A model generated the notes under the pieces. It worked only from the letters and a program-made list of their open reading frames with translations. It was not told where the DNA came from and made no database searches. DNA of 64,000 nt. Source: an uncultured Kiritimatiellota bacterium. Its GTDB lineage: Bacteria; Verrucomicrobiota; Kiritimatiellia; RFP12; UBA1067. The stretch spans positions 1 to 64,000 of the forward strand of contig CAKUCX010000007.1 in assembly GCA_934643865.1 (NCBI GenBank). Direction: 5' to 3'. Below are positions 42,072-51,110 of this stretch, one piece after another (the first letter of the stretch is position 1; the number at the start of each line of letters is the position of its first letter). Both the position numbers and the translations under genes were made by a program.

Positions 42072-44444
42072 TTACCGCAGAATGAAGAGCGTCCCCGAAA
42101 GGACGGCCAGCGCCACCTTCCGGGACGCCGCATCCACCACGACGCGGTAGGCCGCCGACACGCCCGGCGCGGGCGTCCAGACGGGCACGCCCGTCACCGC
42201 GTCCGACGCGTGGGCGAGGACGGACGTGCCGATGGGCGTCACACCTTCGGGCACGGCCACGTCCAGCTTCATCGTCTGCGGGAACACGATCCGCGCCGCC
42301 CCCGTAAACGGCGCCGCCACCTTCCCGTCCGCCCCGTAGACGACGCGCAGCGTCGCGCCCTCCTCGAAGACAAGCTCGTCGACCGTCAGGTTCCCCAAAT
42401 CCGTGAACGTGCAGCCGGATCGGACGATAAGCTTTTCGAGATGCGTCGGCGCCGTCGCGCGGAACGCCGCGCCGGCCCCCTCCAGCATCACCGTGCCGAA
42501 GGCCAGCACGGTCTGCGCCGCCGCCGTCTGCGGGAACCACTTCCGCGCCAGATACGCCGTCGCGGCGTCCCGCTCGGCATCCGTCAGACGGTTCGTGTAG
42601 ATCAAAAGTTCTCCGAGTTCCTGCCCGCCGTTGAGACGGTAGTTGCTGTCCTTGCCCGCCGCGTAGCAGGAGGCGAGCCACGTGGCCCCGGCCGACGCCC
42701 CGGCCGCGTCGTCCGTCTCGGAGATGCGCCAGCCCACGAGGTCGTACGCGCCGCCCAGGCCCGTCTTCGTGCCGTCCACCGCCACGCCGTTCACCCAGGT
42801 CTCGCCCGCGCGCACAACGCCCTTGTCCCGCCCCGTACCGTCCCAGAGCGGCGCGTCGGCGGTCCTGCCGAAGTTGCCGCCCCGGTGGAAGTGGCGCTTG
42901 GTGCCGTCGAGCGCCTGGCTGTCGCCGAGCAGGAAGCCGCCGCCGTTCTTGCTGCCGATCACCCAGAAGACCGTGCGGATCTCCGTGCGCGCCGGCGAGA
43001 ACGCCATCATGCGGTCGTCGCCCTCGACGTCATGTTCCGCCATGCGCCCAAAGTCCAGCACGGGGAGGCCGTTCAGCGCGTTCGCCGTCCAGACGGGCAG
43101 TTGGTGTTCCGATTGCCGCACGGCGGCGAACGTGCCGCCGCGCCGGTCCGCCCAGTTCGAGACGACGCCCGCCTCGTTCGTCGTGAGCGAAGCCGCCGCC
43201 GTCGCGTCCAGCCACGCCGAAAGCCCGCGCGGCGGCGGCACCGAGACCTCGCCGGCCTCCACCGCGCCCTCCGCCACGTGGATCTCCGCACCTGCGTCGC
43301 CCCAACCGAGAACGGCCGTCCCCGCACCCGTCTTCGTGAACGGGCCCGCCACGGAACCGAACCGCACCGTCTTCCCTTCCGCCACCGACACGGCGCCGGA
43401 GACGGCCCCCGCAAGCGTCGCGTCCGCCGTGAACGCCACCGTCCCCTCCTCCACGGACACCCCGCCCGAAAACGTCGTGCCCGCGCCCGTAAACACGAGC
43501 GTCCCCGCACCGCGCTTCACCACCCCCGCCGCACCGCCGGGCGCATCCACCACGCACGGCTCGAAGGTCATCCGCCGTTCCGCCACCACGTCGAAGACCG
43601 TTTCGGATCGCGTCAGCGCGAGGACGCCCCCGCCCCGCACGCGCGATCCGTCCGCCGTCGCCGCGCCGTCCACCGTCACACGCGGCACGCCGAAGCCGTT
43701 CGCCTGGCCGTTGTACACGCCCATCCCGATGTCCGCCCCGTCCCGCAGGACAAGGTGCGAGGCGTAGTTCGTGGCGAACGCCTTCACTTCATATCGCGAA
43801 CCGAACCCCGCGCGGTTTCCCTCTCCGCTCAGAATAAGCGTCGGCATGCCGAGCCCCCGTCCGGCGACTATCCCCTCATGGGCGGGAGAGAGCCAGGACG
43901 GCGCCTCGATGACGACCGTCTCGGTCGGCCCCAGGCGTCCCAGCACGTTCACGCGGACGCTGACGGGCTTCCCGCCCGTGACGTGAATCCGCACGCCCGT
44001 CTCGGCCGTCAGGGGTACATCGCCGTCAAGGCACAGCATCCCGCCCGCGCCCGTCGCCGTCCAGGCCTGGTCGGCCGCAAGGTGAAGCCCGCCCTTCGGC
44101 TGCAGGTTCACCTCGGCACTGACCGTATTCGCGAGCGTGATGCCCGCCGCGCGGACCGTCAACTTCCCGGCGCCGCGGACATAGCGCTTCCCGCCCGCCG
44201 GCGCGTATGCGAGACCGTCCACGACAACGCCCGCCTCGGGCACCTGCACGTCGGTGTCGCCGATAACGGCAAATGCGCCGTCCGACCAGTCCACCGTCTC
44301 GCCCGCCTCGTTCCGCCACGCCCCGCTTGCCGTCCACACCCCGTTCGACGCACCCACGTAGGTGAGGCGCGGGCTCGCGGCCACCACCGTCCCCGCGCAG
44401 CAGGCCAGCCCCGCCACAAGACGTCCTACCACGTTCCGCTTCAT
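42072..44444 (-). CDS. Secreted protein with autotransporter-type beta-strand repeats and a LamG-like domain
   Basis: A 790-residue exported protein with a signal peptide (LVAGLACCAGTVVAA). It opens with NGVWTASGAWRNEAG and then carries beta-helix strands typical of passenger-associated repeats (PATR). The clearest is GVVKRGAGTLVFTGAGTTFS, followed by GGVSVEEGTVAF. The middle (about 415-650) looks like a LamG/concanavalin-type lectin domain: LSAWLDATAAASL, LPVLDFG, GGQELGELLIYTNRLTDAER. No C-terminal autotransporter barrel is visible; the protein ends soon after ALAVLSGTLFIL. It may be surface attached by other means. Such proteins are numerous in Kiritimatiellae-like genomes. Confidence 0.75.
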   Translation of the reverse strand: MKRNVVGRLVAGLACCAGTVVAASPRLTYVGASNGVWTASGAWRNEAGETVDWSDGAFAVIGDTDVQVPEAGVVVDGLAYAPAGGKRYVRGAGKLTVRAAGITLANTVSAEVNLQPKGGLHLAADQAWTATGAGGMLCLDGDVPLTAETGVRIHVTGGKPVSVRVNVLGRLGPTETVVIEAPSWLSPAHEGIVAGRGLGMPTLILSGEGNRAGFGSRYEVKAFATNYASHLVLRDGADIGMGVYNGQANGFGVPRVTVDGAATADGSRVRGGGVLALTRSETVFDVVAERRMTFEPCVVDAPGGAAGVVKRGAGTLVFTGAGTTFSGGVSVEEGTVAFTADATLAGAVSGAVSVAEGKTVRFGSVAGPFTKTGAGTAVLGWGDAGAEIHVAEGAVEAGEVSVPPPRGLSAWLDATAAASLTTNEAGVVSNWADRRGGTFAAVRQSEHQLPVWTANALNGLPVLDFGRMAEHDVEGDDRMMAFSPARTEIRTVFWVIGSKNGGGFLLGDSQALDGTKRHFHRGGNFGRTADAPLWDGTGRDKGVVRAGETWVNGVAVDGTKTGLGGAYDLVGWRISETDDAAGASAGATWLASCYAAGKDSNYRLNGGQELGELLIYTNRLTDAERDAATAYLARKWFPQTAAAQTVLAFGTVMLEGAGAAFRATAPTHLEKLIVRSGCTFTDLGNLTVDELVFEEGATLRVVYGADGKVAAPFTGAARIVFPQTMKLDVAVPEGVTPIGTSVLAHASDAVTGVPVWTPAPGVSAAYRVVVDAASRKVALAVLSGTLFILR

Positions 44445-44500
44445 GTCCTCATCCTTCCTTTTTCATTGGCAATGAAAACCCTCGACGTTGGGGGCCGTCC

Positions 44501-45733
44501 TCACTCATACCGCAGGCAGTCGATCGGGTTGAGGCGGCTCGCGCGCCAGGCGGGGTAGAAGCCGAAGAACATGCCCACAAAGGACGAAAAGAGGAACGCG
44601 GCCGCCGTCGAGCCCGTCTCGACGAGGATCGGCCACCCCAGCACGCCCCCCAGCCATTCGGCGCCCCCCACGCCGAGCGCGACGCCGACGCCGCCGCCGA
44701 CGGTGGAGAGGAAGACCGACTCCAGGATGAACTGCGCGAGGATGTTCGCGGGCGTCGCGCCGATGGCCATCCGAAGGCCGATCTCGCGGATGCGCTCCGT
44801 CACCGAGACGAGCATGATGTTCATGATTCCGATGCCGCCCACGAGGAGCGAGATCGCCGCGACGGCCGCGAGGAGCACCGTCATCGTGTTCGAGACGCCG
44901 CTCATGGTGGAGGTGATCTCGGCCATGTCGATGATGCGGAAGTCGTCGGCCACCTCGTCGCCGAGGCGGTGGCGCTGGCGCAGGAGCGCGCCGATCTCGC
45001 GCTTCGCCTCCTCGATCTGGTCCATCGAGTAGAGCGAGAGCTTCAGCTGGCGCACGTTGTCCGGGAACGTGGAGGCCTGCAGGACGCGCTTGACGGTCGT
45101 GTAGGGCGCGAGGACGGCGTCGTCCTGGTCCTGACCGAAGCCGCCCACGCCCTTCACGTCCATGACGCCCTTCACCTTGAACGGCATGTTGCCGATGCGG
45201 ATCGTGCGCCCGACGGCCTCGCCGTCCGGGAAGAGGTTCGAGGCGACCGTGCGCCCCAGCACGCAGACGCGCGCGCTCTGGCGCTCCTCCTGCTCGTTGA
45301 AGTAGTCGCCGTCGGCGACGTCCCAGTTGCGGATCGTCGTGAACTCGGTCGAGACGCCGTAGACCGTCGTGTTCCAGTTCTTGTCCGCGTAGATCACCTG
45401 CATCTGCGTGCGCACCTCGGGGCTTTCGGCCTTCACGAGGTGCGCGAGTTCGCGGCGGATCGCGAGGCCGTCGGACGCCGTGAGCGACTGCCCCTCCCCC
45501 GCGCCGCCATGCACGCCCGCCGCCGTGTGCCGCTGCTCGCTGAAGATCATCACCACGTTGTCGCCCATCTTCGCGATCTGGGCGACCATGTTCTGGCTCG
45601 CGCCCTTGCCGATCGCCAGCACCACGATCACGGCCGCGATGCCGAAGATGATGCCGAGCATCGTGAGCGCGCTGCGCGTCTTGTTACGCCAGATCGCCTT
45701 GACGGCGACCTTGAAGATCATGAGGAGGTTCAT
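44501..45733 (-). CDS. MacB-type ABC transporter permease
   Basis: A 410-residue inner-membrane protein with four helices: one N-terminal (ALTMLGIIFGIAAVIVVLAIGKG) and three C-terminal (including SLLVGGIGIMNIMLVSVTERIREIG). A large periplasmic MacB-PCD domain lies between. The FtsX/MacB signature GIMNIMLVSV-TERxREIGLRMAIGA is clear. It belongs to the tolC-macA-macB set; its start overlaps the ATPase stop by 4 bases. These systems export peptides, macrolides or lipoproteins. Confidence 0.93.
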   Translation of the reverse strand: MNLLMIFKVAVKAIWRNKTRSALTMLGIIFGIAAVIVVLAIGKGASQNMVAQIAKMGDNVVMIFSEQRHTAAGVHGGAGEGQSLTASDGLAIRRELAHLVKAESPEVRTQMQVIYADKNWNTTVYGVSTEFTTIRNWDVADGDYFNEQEERQSARVCVLGRTVASNLFPDGEAVGRTIRIGNMPFKVKGVMDVKGVGGFGQDQDDAVLAPYTTVKRVLQASTFPDNVRQLKLSLYSMDQIEEAKREIGALLRQRHRLGDEVADDFRIIDMAEITSTMSGVSNTMTVLLAAVAAISLLVGGIGIMNIMLVSVTERIREIGLRMAIGATPANILAQFILESVFLSTVGGGVGVALGVGGAEWLGGVLGWPILVETGSTAAAFLFSSFVGMFFGFYPAWRASRLNPIDCLRYE

Positions 45734-46416
45734 CGCCTGTCGTCCTTGATGAGGTGGCCGTCGCGCATGAGGAGGTGGCGCTTTGCGTAGGCGGCGATGT
45801 CGTCCTCGTGCGTGACCATGACGATGGTGATGCCCTCGTTGGAGAGCGCGGTGAAGAGGTTCATGATCTCAATGGAACTCTTCGTGTCGAGGTTGCCGGT
45901 GGGCTCGTCGGCGAAGAGGACGGGCGGCTCGTTCATGAGGGCGCGGGCGATGGCGACGCGCTGCTGCTGTCCGCCGGAGAGCTGCGCGGGCGTGTGCGTG
46001 CCGCGTCCGCCAAGACCCACGCGCGCGAGAAGGTCGAGCGCCCGCGCCCGGCGGGCGGCGCGTCCGAGGCGGCCGAGGTAGAAGTCGGGCAGCTCCACGT
46101 TCTCGATCGCGCTCGTGCGGGCGAGGAGGTTGAAGTTCTGGAAGACGAAGCCGAGCTTGCGGTTGCGGATGTGCGCGAGCTCCGTGCGCGAGCGGCGCGC
46201 GACCTCGATGCCGTCCAGCAGGTAGCTGCCGCTCGTGGGCGTGTCGAGGCAGCCGAGGATGTTCAGCATCGTCGACTTTCCGCTGCCGGAGGCGCCCATG
46301 ATCGCGACGAACTCGCCCGCGTCGATCGTGAGCGACACGCCGTCCAGCGCCGCGACCGGCTCCTCGCCGAGCGCGTAGATCTTGCGGAGATCCCGGATTT
46401 CGATTAGGTGGCTCAT
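45730..46416 (-). CDS. MacB/LolD-type ABC transporter ATPase
   Basis: A 228-residue ATP-binding subunit. Walker A is GASGSGKST, the Q-loop lies in FVFQNFNLL, the signature is LSGGQQQRVAIARAL, Walker B is PVLFADEPTGNLD, and the switch His follows in VTHEDDIA. Here ATPase and permease are separate genes, while E. coli MacB is fused. Confidence 0.95.
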   Translation of the reverse strand: MSHLIEIRDLRKIYALGEEPVAALDGVSLTIDAGEFVAIMGASGSGKSTMLNILGCLDTPTSGSYLLDGIEVARRSRTELAHIRNRKLGFVFQNFNLLARTSAIENVELPDFYLGRLGRAARRARALDLLARVGLGGRGTHTPAQLSGGQQQRVAIARALMNEPPVLFADEPTGNLDTKSSIEIMNLFTALSNEGITIVMVTHEDDIAAYAKRHLLMRDGHLIKDDRR

Positions 46417-46435
46417 CGATTGGAGGAGGACGGGA

Positions 46436-47692
46436 TCAGGGCGGCGGCGGCGCGCCGCTCTTCTTGTTCTTGTCGCGGGACGGGTGCTTCGGCATGAACG
46501 GGTTGTTCGCGCCGTCCGGCGCCGCGCCCGCCTTCGGCGCGACGGCGACGCCGAGGATGGCCTCGCGGCCTTCGAGGGCGGCGTCCTGCGAGCGGATCTC
46601 GGTGAAGCTGCCGTCGCTCAGCCCCGTCTCCACCACCAGCCGCTCGGGCCGTCCGTCAGTCCCCAGCAGATGGAGCGCCCGCCCCTTCTCCGCCGGCGGC
46701 CGCGCGTCGTGCGCCGCGGCGGCGGGATGGTAGCGGAATGCGGCGGAGGTGACGGCAAGCACATCGCGCACCGCGTCGACGTGGACGGAGATGTTGGCCG
46801 TCATGCCGGGGAAGAGCTTCCCGCCCGGGTTCTCGGCCTCGATGATCACGGGATAGGTGACGACGCTCGACGTCGTGGTGGAGGCCATGCGCACCTGGGT
46901 GACCTCGCCCGTGAAGGTGACGCCCGCGTAGGAATCGACCGTGAAGGTGACGGACTGCCCGTCCTTGACGCTCCCGATGTCCGCCTCCGGCACCGTCGCC
47001 TCCACCTGGATGCGCCGGAGGTCGGTCGCGAGCTTCAGGAGCGGCACGGCGTTCATGGAGGAGACGACCGTCTGGCCCTCGTCCACGGAGCGCGTGATCA
47101 CCACGCCGTCCACGGGCGAAAGGATCGTGCAGTAGTCGAGGTTGGCCTTCGCCTGGCTCACGCTCGCCTGGCTCTTCTCCACGCTCGCCTTCGCGGCGGC
47201 GAGGGCGGCGCGCCCCGTGTCGCGCGCCTCCAGGGCGCTGTCGTAGTCCGCGACCGGCGCCATCTCCTTCTTCACGAGCTCCCGCTTGCGGGTAAGCGTC
47301 TTCTCGGCGAGCGCGAGCTGCGCCTCGCACTTCTTGACGTTCGCCTCGTTCGCGTGGAGTTCGCCGAGGGCGCTCTTGTAGTTCGCCTCGTAGACCTGCG
47401 GGTCGATGAGGGCGACGACCTGCCCGTTCGTGACGACGGAGTTGTAGTCCACGAAGAGCTTGACGATGCGGCCGTTCACCTGCGCGCCGACCTCAACCTC
47501 CTTGATCGGCTGCACGGTGCCCGTGGCCTCCACGGTGCGGAAGATGTCCGTGCGGACGACCCTCGCCGTGCGGTAGTGGACAACGGCGGCCTCGGTCTTC
47601 CGCGCGTCGAGGAACCGCACGACGCCGTAGGCCGCGCCGCCCAGCACCGCGAGCCAGACGCCCGTCTTGACGAGCGTGTTAGTCCATTTCAT
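46436..47692 (-). CDS. MacA-like periplasmic adaptor protein
   Basis: A 418-residue membrane fusion protein anchored by an N-terminal helix (TGVWLAVLGGAAYGVVRFL). It has a lipoyl half (VEVGAQVNGRIVKLFVDYNS), a coiled-coil hairpin (about 110-190), the returning half (LSPVDGVVITRSVDEGQTV) and beta domains. It couples the ABC pump to the TolC-like channel encoded just upstream, whose end overlaps its start by 14 bases. Confidence 0.93.
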   Translation of the reverse strand: MKWTNTLVKTGVWLAVLGGAAYGVVRFLDARKTEAAVVHYRTARVVRTDIFRTVEATGTVQPIKEVEVGAQVNGRIVKLFVDYNSVVTNGQVVALIDPQVYEANYKSALGELHANEANVKKCEAQLALAEKTLTRKRELVKKEMAPVADYDSALEARDTGRAALAAAKASVEKSQASVSQAKANLDYCTILSPVDGVVITRSVDEGQTVVSSMNAVPLLKLATDLRRIQVEATVPEADIGSVKDGQSVTFTVDSYAGVTFTGEVTQVRMASTTTSSVVTYPVIIEAENPGGKLFPGMTANISVHVDAVRDVLAVTSAAFRYHPAAAAHDARPPAEKGRALHLLGTDGRPERLVVETGLSDGSFTEIRSQDAALEGREAILGVAVAPKAGAAPDGANNPFMPKHPSRDKNKKSGAPPPP

Positions 47693-49133
47693 GATCCGTC
47701 ACCTCCCGATGCGTTCCGTTCTCCTTCGCGCCCGCGCCCGCGCGCCCGGCATACGGCGGCACGCGCCCCGTCAGGCGGATGAGCGCGGCCTCGGCCGCCT
47801 CGCCGGCGTAGAAGGACTTGACGCGGGCGCCGAGCGCGTCCGCGAGCTTGTCCGCCGCGTCCGTGAAGTCGAGGCGGCAGGCGTCGCCCACGTTGTACTG
47901 CGCCTGCACGGTTTCGAGGTTTTCCCGGGCCTGTTCCACCTCGATGGACGCCGCCGCAAGCGCCTCGCGCGCGTTGTCGCGGGTCGCCACGGCGACGGCA
48001 AGGTCGTAGGAGAGCTTCTGCTCGGCGGCCTCCACGTCCGTGCGGGCGCGCTCCATCTCCACGACGGCGGCATCGACCGCAATCTGCCTGCGGTAACCGT
48101 CGAGGAGGGTCTGCACGGCCTTGAAGCCCCAGCTCCAGTTCCAGGCCGGGTCCGCGAAGGAGAAGGCCGAGGAGAGCGTCAGTTCCGGCAGCAGGTCCGC
48201 CACCGCGTAGTCCACCCGCGCGCTCGCCGCGCGCAGCTTCGCGCGCAGCACCATCAGCGCGGGCGCGTTCGTGCGCGCGACGTACAGGCCCGCCACGGCA
48301 TCGTAGTCCGTCGCGGGAAGTCCGGGGCCCCGGTCCGCCAGGGCGTCCCCGGCCACCGCGAACACGTCCGCCCGCGTCGCGCGGTCCGCTTCGAGGCCCA
48401 GCGTGCGCAGGAACTCCGCGCCCGCCGTCACGACGTCGTTCGAGGCGTTGATCACCGCAAGGCGCGCAGTCGAAAGGTCCACCCGCGCCTTGAGGACGTC
48501 GAGCTTCTTCGCCTCGCCGGCCGCATAGAGGACTTCGCTCTCGCGCAGGTGCTCCGCGTGCATGAACGCATTCGTGCGCGCCACCGCGAGGAGCGCGTCG
48601 TTGCGCCGCAGCGTGCAGTACGCCTGGGCGACCTCGTTGAACACGTCGAACTCGCCGTCCGCGAGATCCCGTTCGGCCGCGACCAGGTTCTCGCGCGCCT
48701 CCAGCTCCCGCGCGTCGATCCGCCCGAAATCGCAGAGGAGGAGGTCGAACGACACGTCCGCCGTCCCCTTCCCGCGCGGCTGGCGCCAGGAGAAGTGGCT
48801 GCCGCCGTTCGCCGTCGCCTGGGAATAGCCGCCCGCGAGGCTCACCTGCAGCGCGCGGTCGGACGTGACCTGCCGGAGCGCCAGCACGGCGTTCGACACC
48901 GCAAGGCGCGAGGCCGCCAGGCTCGGGCGGTTCGTGAGCGCGAACGCCGCATAGTCGAAGAGATCCGCGCCGCGCAGGTCGACGCGCGCCGCGGCGTTCG
49001 ACGCGACGGCCCAGTCGTTCGTCGCCGGCGCGACGCCCTCCTGCGCCGCGCGCGCGCGGCTGACGGTCTCGCAGCCCGACAGGACGCCAAGCGCGCCCGC
49101 CGCCAGCAGCAGGAAACTGAAGATCCGGGACAT
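47679..49133 (-). CDS. TolC-family outer membrane efflux lipoprotein
   Basis: A 484-residue outer-membrane factor with a lipobox (GVLSGC, Cys21) and two TolC repeats. LFDYAAFALTNRPSLAASRL and TDYDAVAGLYVARTNAPALM mark the repeat starts. The ATG at 49133 lies 6 bases after a TATACT box, so the message is probably leaderless. The frame is also open upstream through the whole pseudouridine synthase gene with no stop between them, which is unusual. Confidence 0.9.
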   Translation of the reverse strand: MSRIFSFLLLAAGALGVLSGCETVSRARAAQEGVAPATNDWAVASNAAARVDLRGADLFDYAAFALTNRPSLAASRLAVSNAVLALRQVTSDRALQVSLAGGYSQATANGGSHFSWRQPRGKGTADVSFDLLLCDFGRIDARELEARENLVAAERDLADGEFDVFNEVAQAYCTLRRNDALLAVARTNAFMHAEHLRESEVLYAAGEAKKLDVLKARVDLSTARLAVINASNDVVTAGAEFLRTLGLEADRATRADVFAVAGDALADRGPGLPATDYDAVAGLYVARTNAPALMVLRAKLRAASARVDYAVADLLPELTLSSAFSFADPAWNWSWGFKAVQTLLDGYRRQIAVDAAVVEMERARTDVEAAEQKLSYDLAVAVATRDNAREALAAASIEVEQARENLETVQAQYNVGDACRLDFTDAADKLADALGARVKSFYAGEAAEAALIRLTGRVPPYAGRAGAGAKENGTHREVTDHEMD

Positions 49134-49949
49134 GGCCCCAGTATAGCACACTCCCGCCGGACGCGGCGCCCGCCCGCCGAGCCGCGCCAGCTCGGCGGGC
49201 GTGAGGTCGCGCCATTCGCCGGGCCGGAGGTCTTCGGGGAGGCGCAGGGCGCCCACCGCGACGCGCTTCAGGGAGAGGACGACGAGATGCGCCGCGCTGC
49301 ACATGTTTCGGATCTGGCGCTTGCGCCCCTCGCGCAGGCGGAAGGAGAGGACGGCCACGTTGTCGCGCCCGGCGGCGCGCACGACCTCGACGGAGGCGGG
49401 GCGCGTGACGTAGCCGTCGGGCATCGCGACGGGCCCGCGCAGGATGCGCAGCTTCTCGTCGCTCCACCGCCCCGCGACGCGCACGAGGTACGTCTTCTCG
49501 TGTCCGTGGCGCGGATGCGTCAGGGCGAGCGTGAGCGCGCCGTCGTTGCTCATGAGGAGCAGCCCCTCGCTGTCCTTGTCGAGCCGCCCGACGGGGACGA
49601 GGCGCTCGCGGACCTTCCCGCGCAGGAGGTCGGCGACGGTCCGGCCGCCGCGGGGGTCGTCCAGGGTCGAGAGGACGCCGGCGGGCTTGTAGAGCATGAC
49701 CGTGCGCGTCCGCTCGCGCGCGGCGGAGACCGCGCGGCCGTCCACCGCGATCTTCACGGCGGCGGGGTCGAAGCGCAGATAGGGCTCCGTCACGACGCGG
49801 CCGTCCACCGCGACGCGCCCCGCCGCGATCATGTCGGCCGCATGGCGGCGGCTCGCCACGCCAGCGTGGCTCAGGATGTTCTGGAGGCGCTCGCCCCCGG
49901 CCGGCGTCGGCCGGCGTTCCGCTTCGGCGGGAATCGCGTCGTCGTGCAT
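49134..49949 (-). CDS. RsuA/RluB-family pseudouridine synthase without its own stop codon
   Basis: RNA pseudouridine synthase of about 272 residues. It has an N-terminal S4 RNA-binding domain (ERLQNILSHAGVASRRHAADM; GRVAVDGRVV) and the catalytic block VPVGRLDKDSEGLLL with Asp124. RKRQIRNM and ALRLPEDLRPGEWRDLTPAEL close the fold. Its normal end is near residue 260, but the frame continues without a stop into the tolC gene at 49133. The ATG at 49949 has AAGGG 9 bases upstream. The modified site (16S or 23S) cannot be told. Confidence 0.85.
49140..49145 (-). promoter_or_regulatory. Extended -10 promoter for the tolC-macAB operon
   Basis: TATACT on the minus strand preceded by TGTGC, inside the last codons of the pseudouridine synthase frame and 6 bases before the tolC ATG. 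This supports an independent, leaderless start for the export operon. Confidence 0.55.
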
Positions 49950-50008
49950 CGTCACGTGCCCTTTCGTGCCCGGCGGCCCCTCAAGGCATGCGCCCGGCCC
50001 ATCCCTGC

Positions 50009-51037
50009 TCAGCCGCCGGCCCTGACGAGGCAGGCGAGGCCCGCGACGAAGAGGAGGAGCATCGCGGCGTTGAGGACGTGCGCGCGCGCCGGCGCGCCGG
50101 CGAACTCCTTCCAGACGAGGATGCCCCAGAGCGCGGAGACGAGCGTCGCGCCCTGCCCGAGCGCGTAGGAGATCGCCGCGCCCGCCGTACCCGCCGTCAC
50201 GAAGGAGAGGAGCGTGCCCGTCGCCCAGATCGCGCCGCCGAGGACGCCGACGAGGTGGATCGGCGGCGGGCCCCTGAACCAGTCCGCCCCCTTCACGGGC
50301 GCGCCCGCCACGGGCTTCTTCATCGCGAGCGTGTTGAAGACGAAGTTCGAGGCGAAGACGCCGCAGGCGAAGACGAAGAAGCCCGTGTAGGGCGTCATCT
50401 TCCCGGCGGCGGGCGCGGCCGCGCCCTGCGTGAACGCCATGTCGACGACGCGGTTCACGAGCGGCGAGAACCAACTCATGAGGAGGCCCGCGAGAATCGC
50501 GAGGACAAGCCCCTTGCGCGCCGAACCCGGCGCGCCGGACGCGCCGCCGCGCGCCTGCTTCGCCCGGAACGCAAGCGCGTTGCAGACGATCGACACGACG
50601 ATGAGCGCAAGCCCCGTCCAGATGAGCGCGGCGTTCCCCTTGCCGTCCACGAAGTAGTTCGCCACCGTGCCGCCCACGAGCGCGAGGCCGACGCCGACCG
50701 GGAAGGCGACGGACATGCCCGCGACGGCGATCGCGGCCGCGAGGAGGATGTTGGACGCGTTGAAGACGACGCCGCCGAGGAACGGCCACGTCCAGCTCGC
50801 GCCGCAGCTCGCCCGGAGGTTCGCCGCGAAGCCCCACGCGCCGTGCGCGCCCGCCGAGCCCATCGTGAAGCCCGCGAGGACGGAGAAGAGGAGAAGCCCG
50901 ATCACGTAGTCCCAGTAGAAGAGCTCGTAGCGCCAGCTCTTCCCCGCGAGCTTCTGGGTGTTGCCCCAGCTCCCCCAGCAGAGCATCGTGACGACGCAGA
51001 GCAGGACGGCCAGCGCATAGTTTGAGCAGTAGTACAT
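50009..51037 (-). CDS. DMT-superfamily permease (ureide permease/GRP-like)
   Basis: A 342-residue membrane protein with about ten helices. The start YALAVLLCVVTMLCWGSWGNTQKL and WRYELFYWDYVIGLLL are typical of the bacterial relatives of plant ureide permeases, often found beside sugar-use genes. The second half has FGxFVFAxGVFASN-like segments and WGILVWKEFAGAPAR. It lies 73 bases after the GH92-fusion gene and probably imports a sugar or sugar derivative released outside. Substrate unknown. Confidence 0.8.
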   Translation of the reverse strand: MYYCSNYALAVLLCVVTMLCWGSWGNTQKLAGKSWRYELFYWDYVIGLLLFSVLAGFTMGSAGAHGAWGFAANLRASCGASWTWPFLGGVVFNASNILLAAAIAVAGMSVAFPVGVGLALVGGTVANYFVDGKGNAALIWTGLALIVVSIVCNALAFRAKQARGGASGAPGSARKGLVLAILAGLLMSWFSPLVNRVVDMAFTQGAAAPAAGKMTPYTGFFVFACGVFASNFVFNTLAMKKPVAGAPVKGADWFRGPPPIHLVGVLGGAIWATGTLLSFVTAGTAGAAISYALGQGATLVSALWGILVWKEFAGAPARAHVLNAAMLLLFVAGLACLVRAGG

Positions 51038-51110
51038 GGGCGGATTCCCTTCTTTTTCATTTTCATTTTTTGCGGGCGCAGGCGCGCCCCGGAACGAGAA
51101 AGCCCTTCCC

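Noticed and set aside
49950..50837. Upstream extension of the pseudouridine synthase-TolC frame
   Set aside because: It reads through the DMT permease out of frame; domain homology begins only at 49949.
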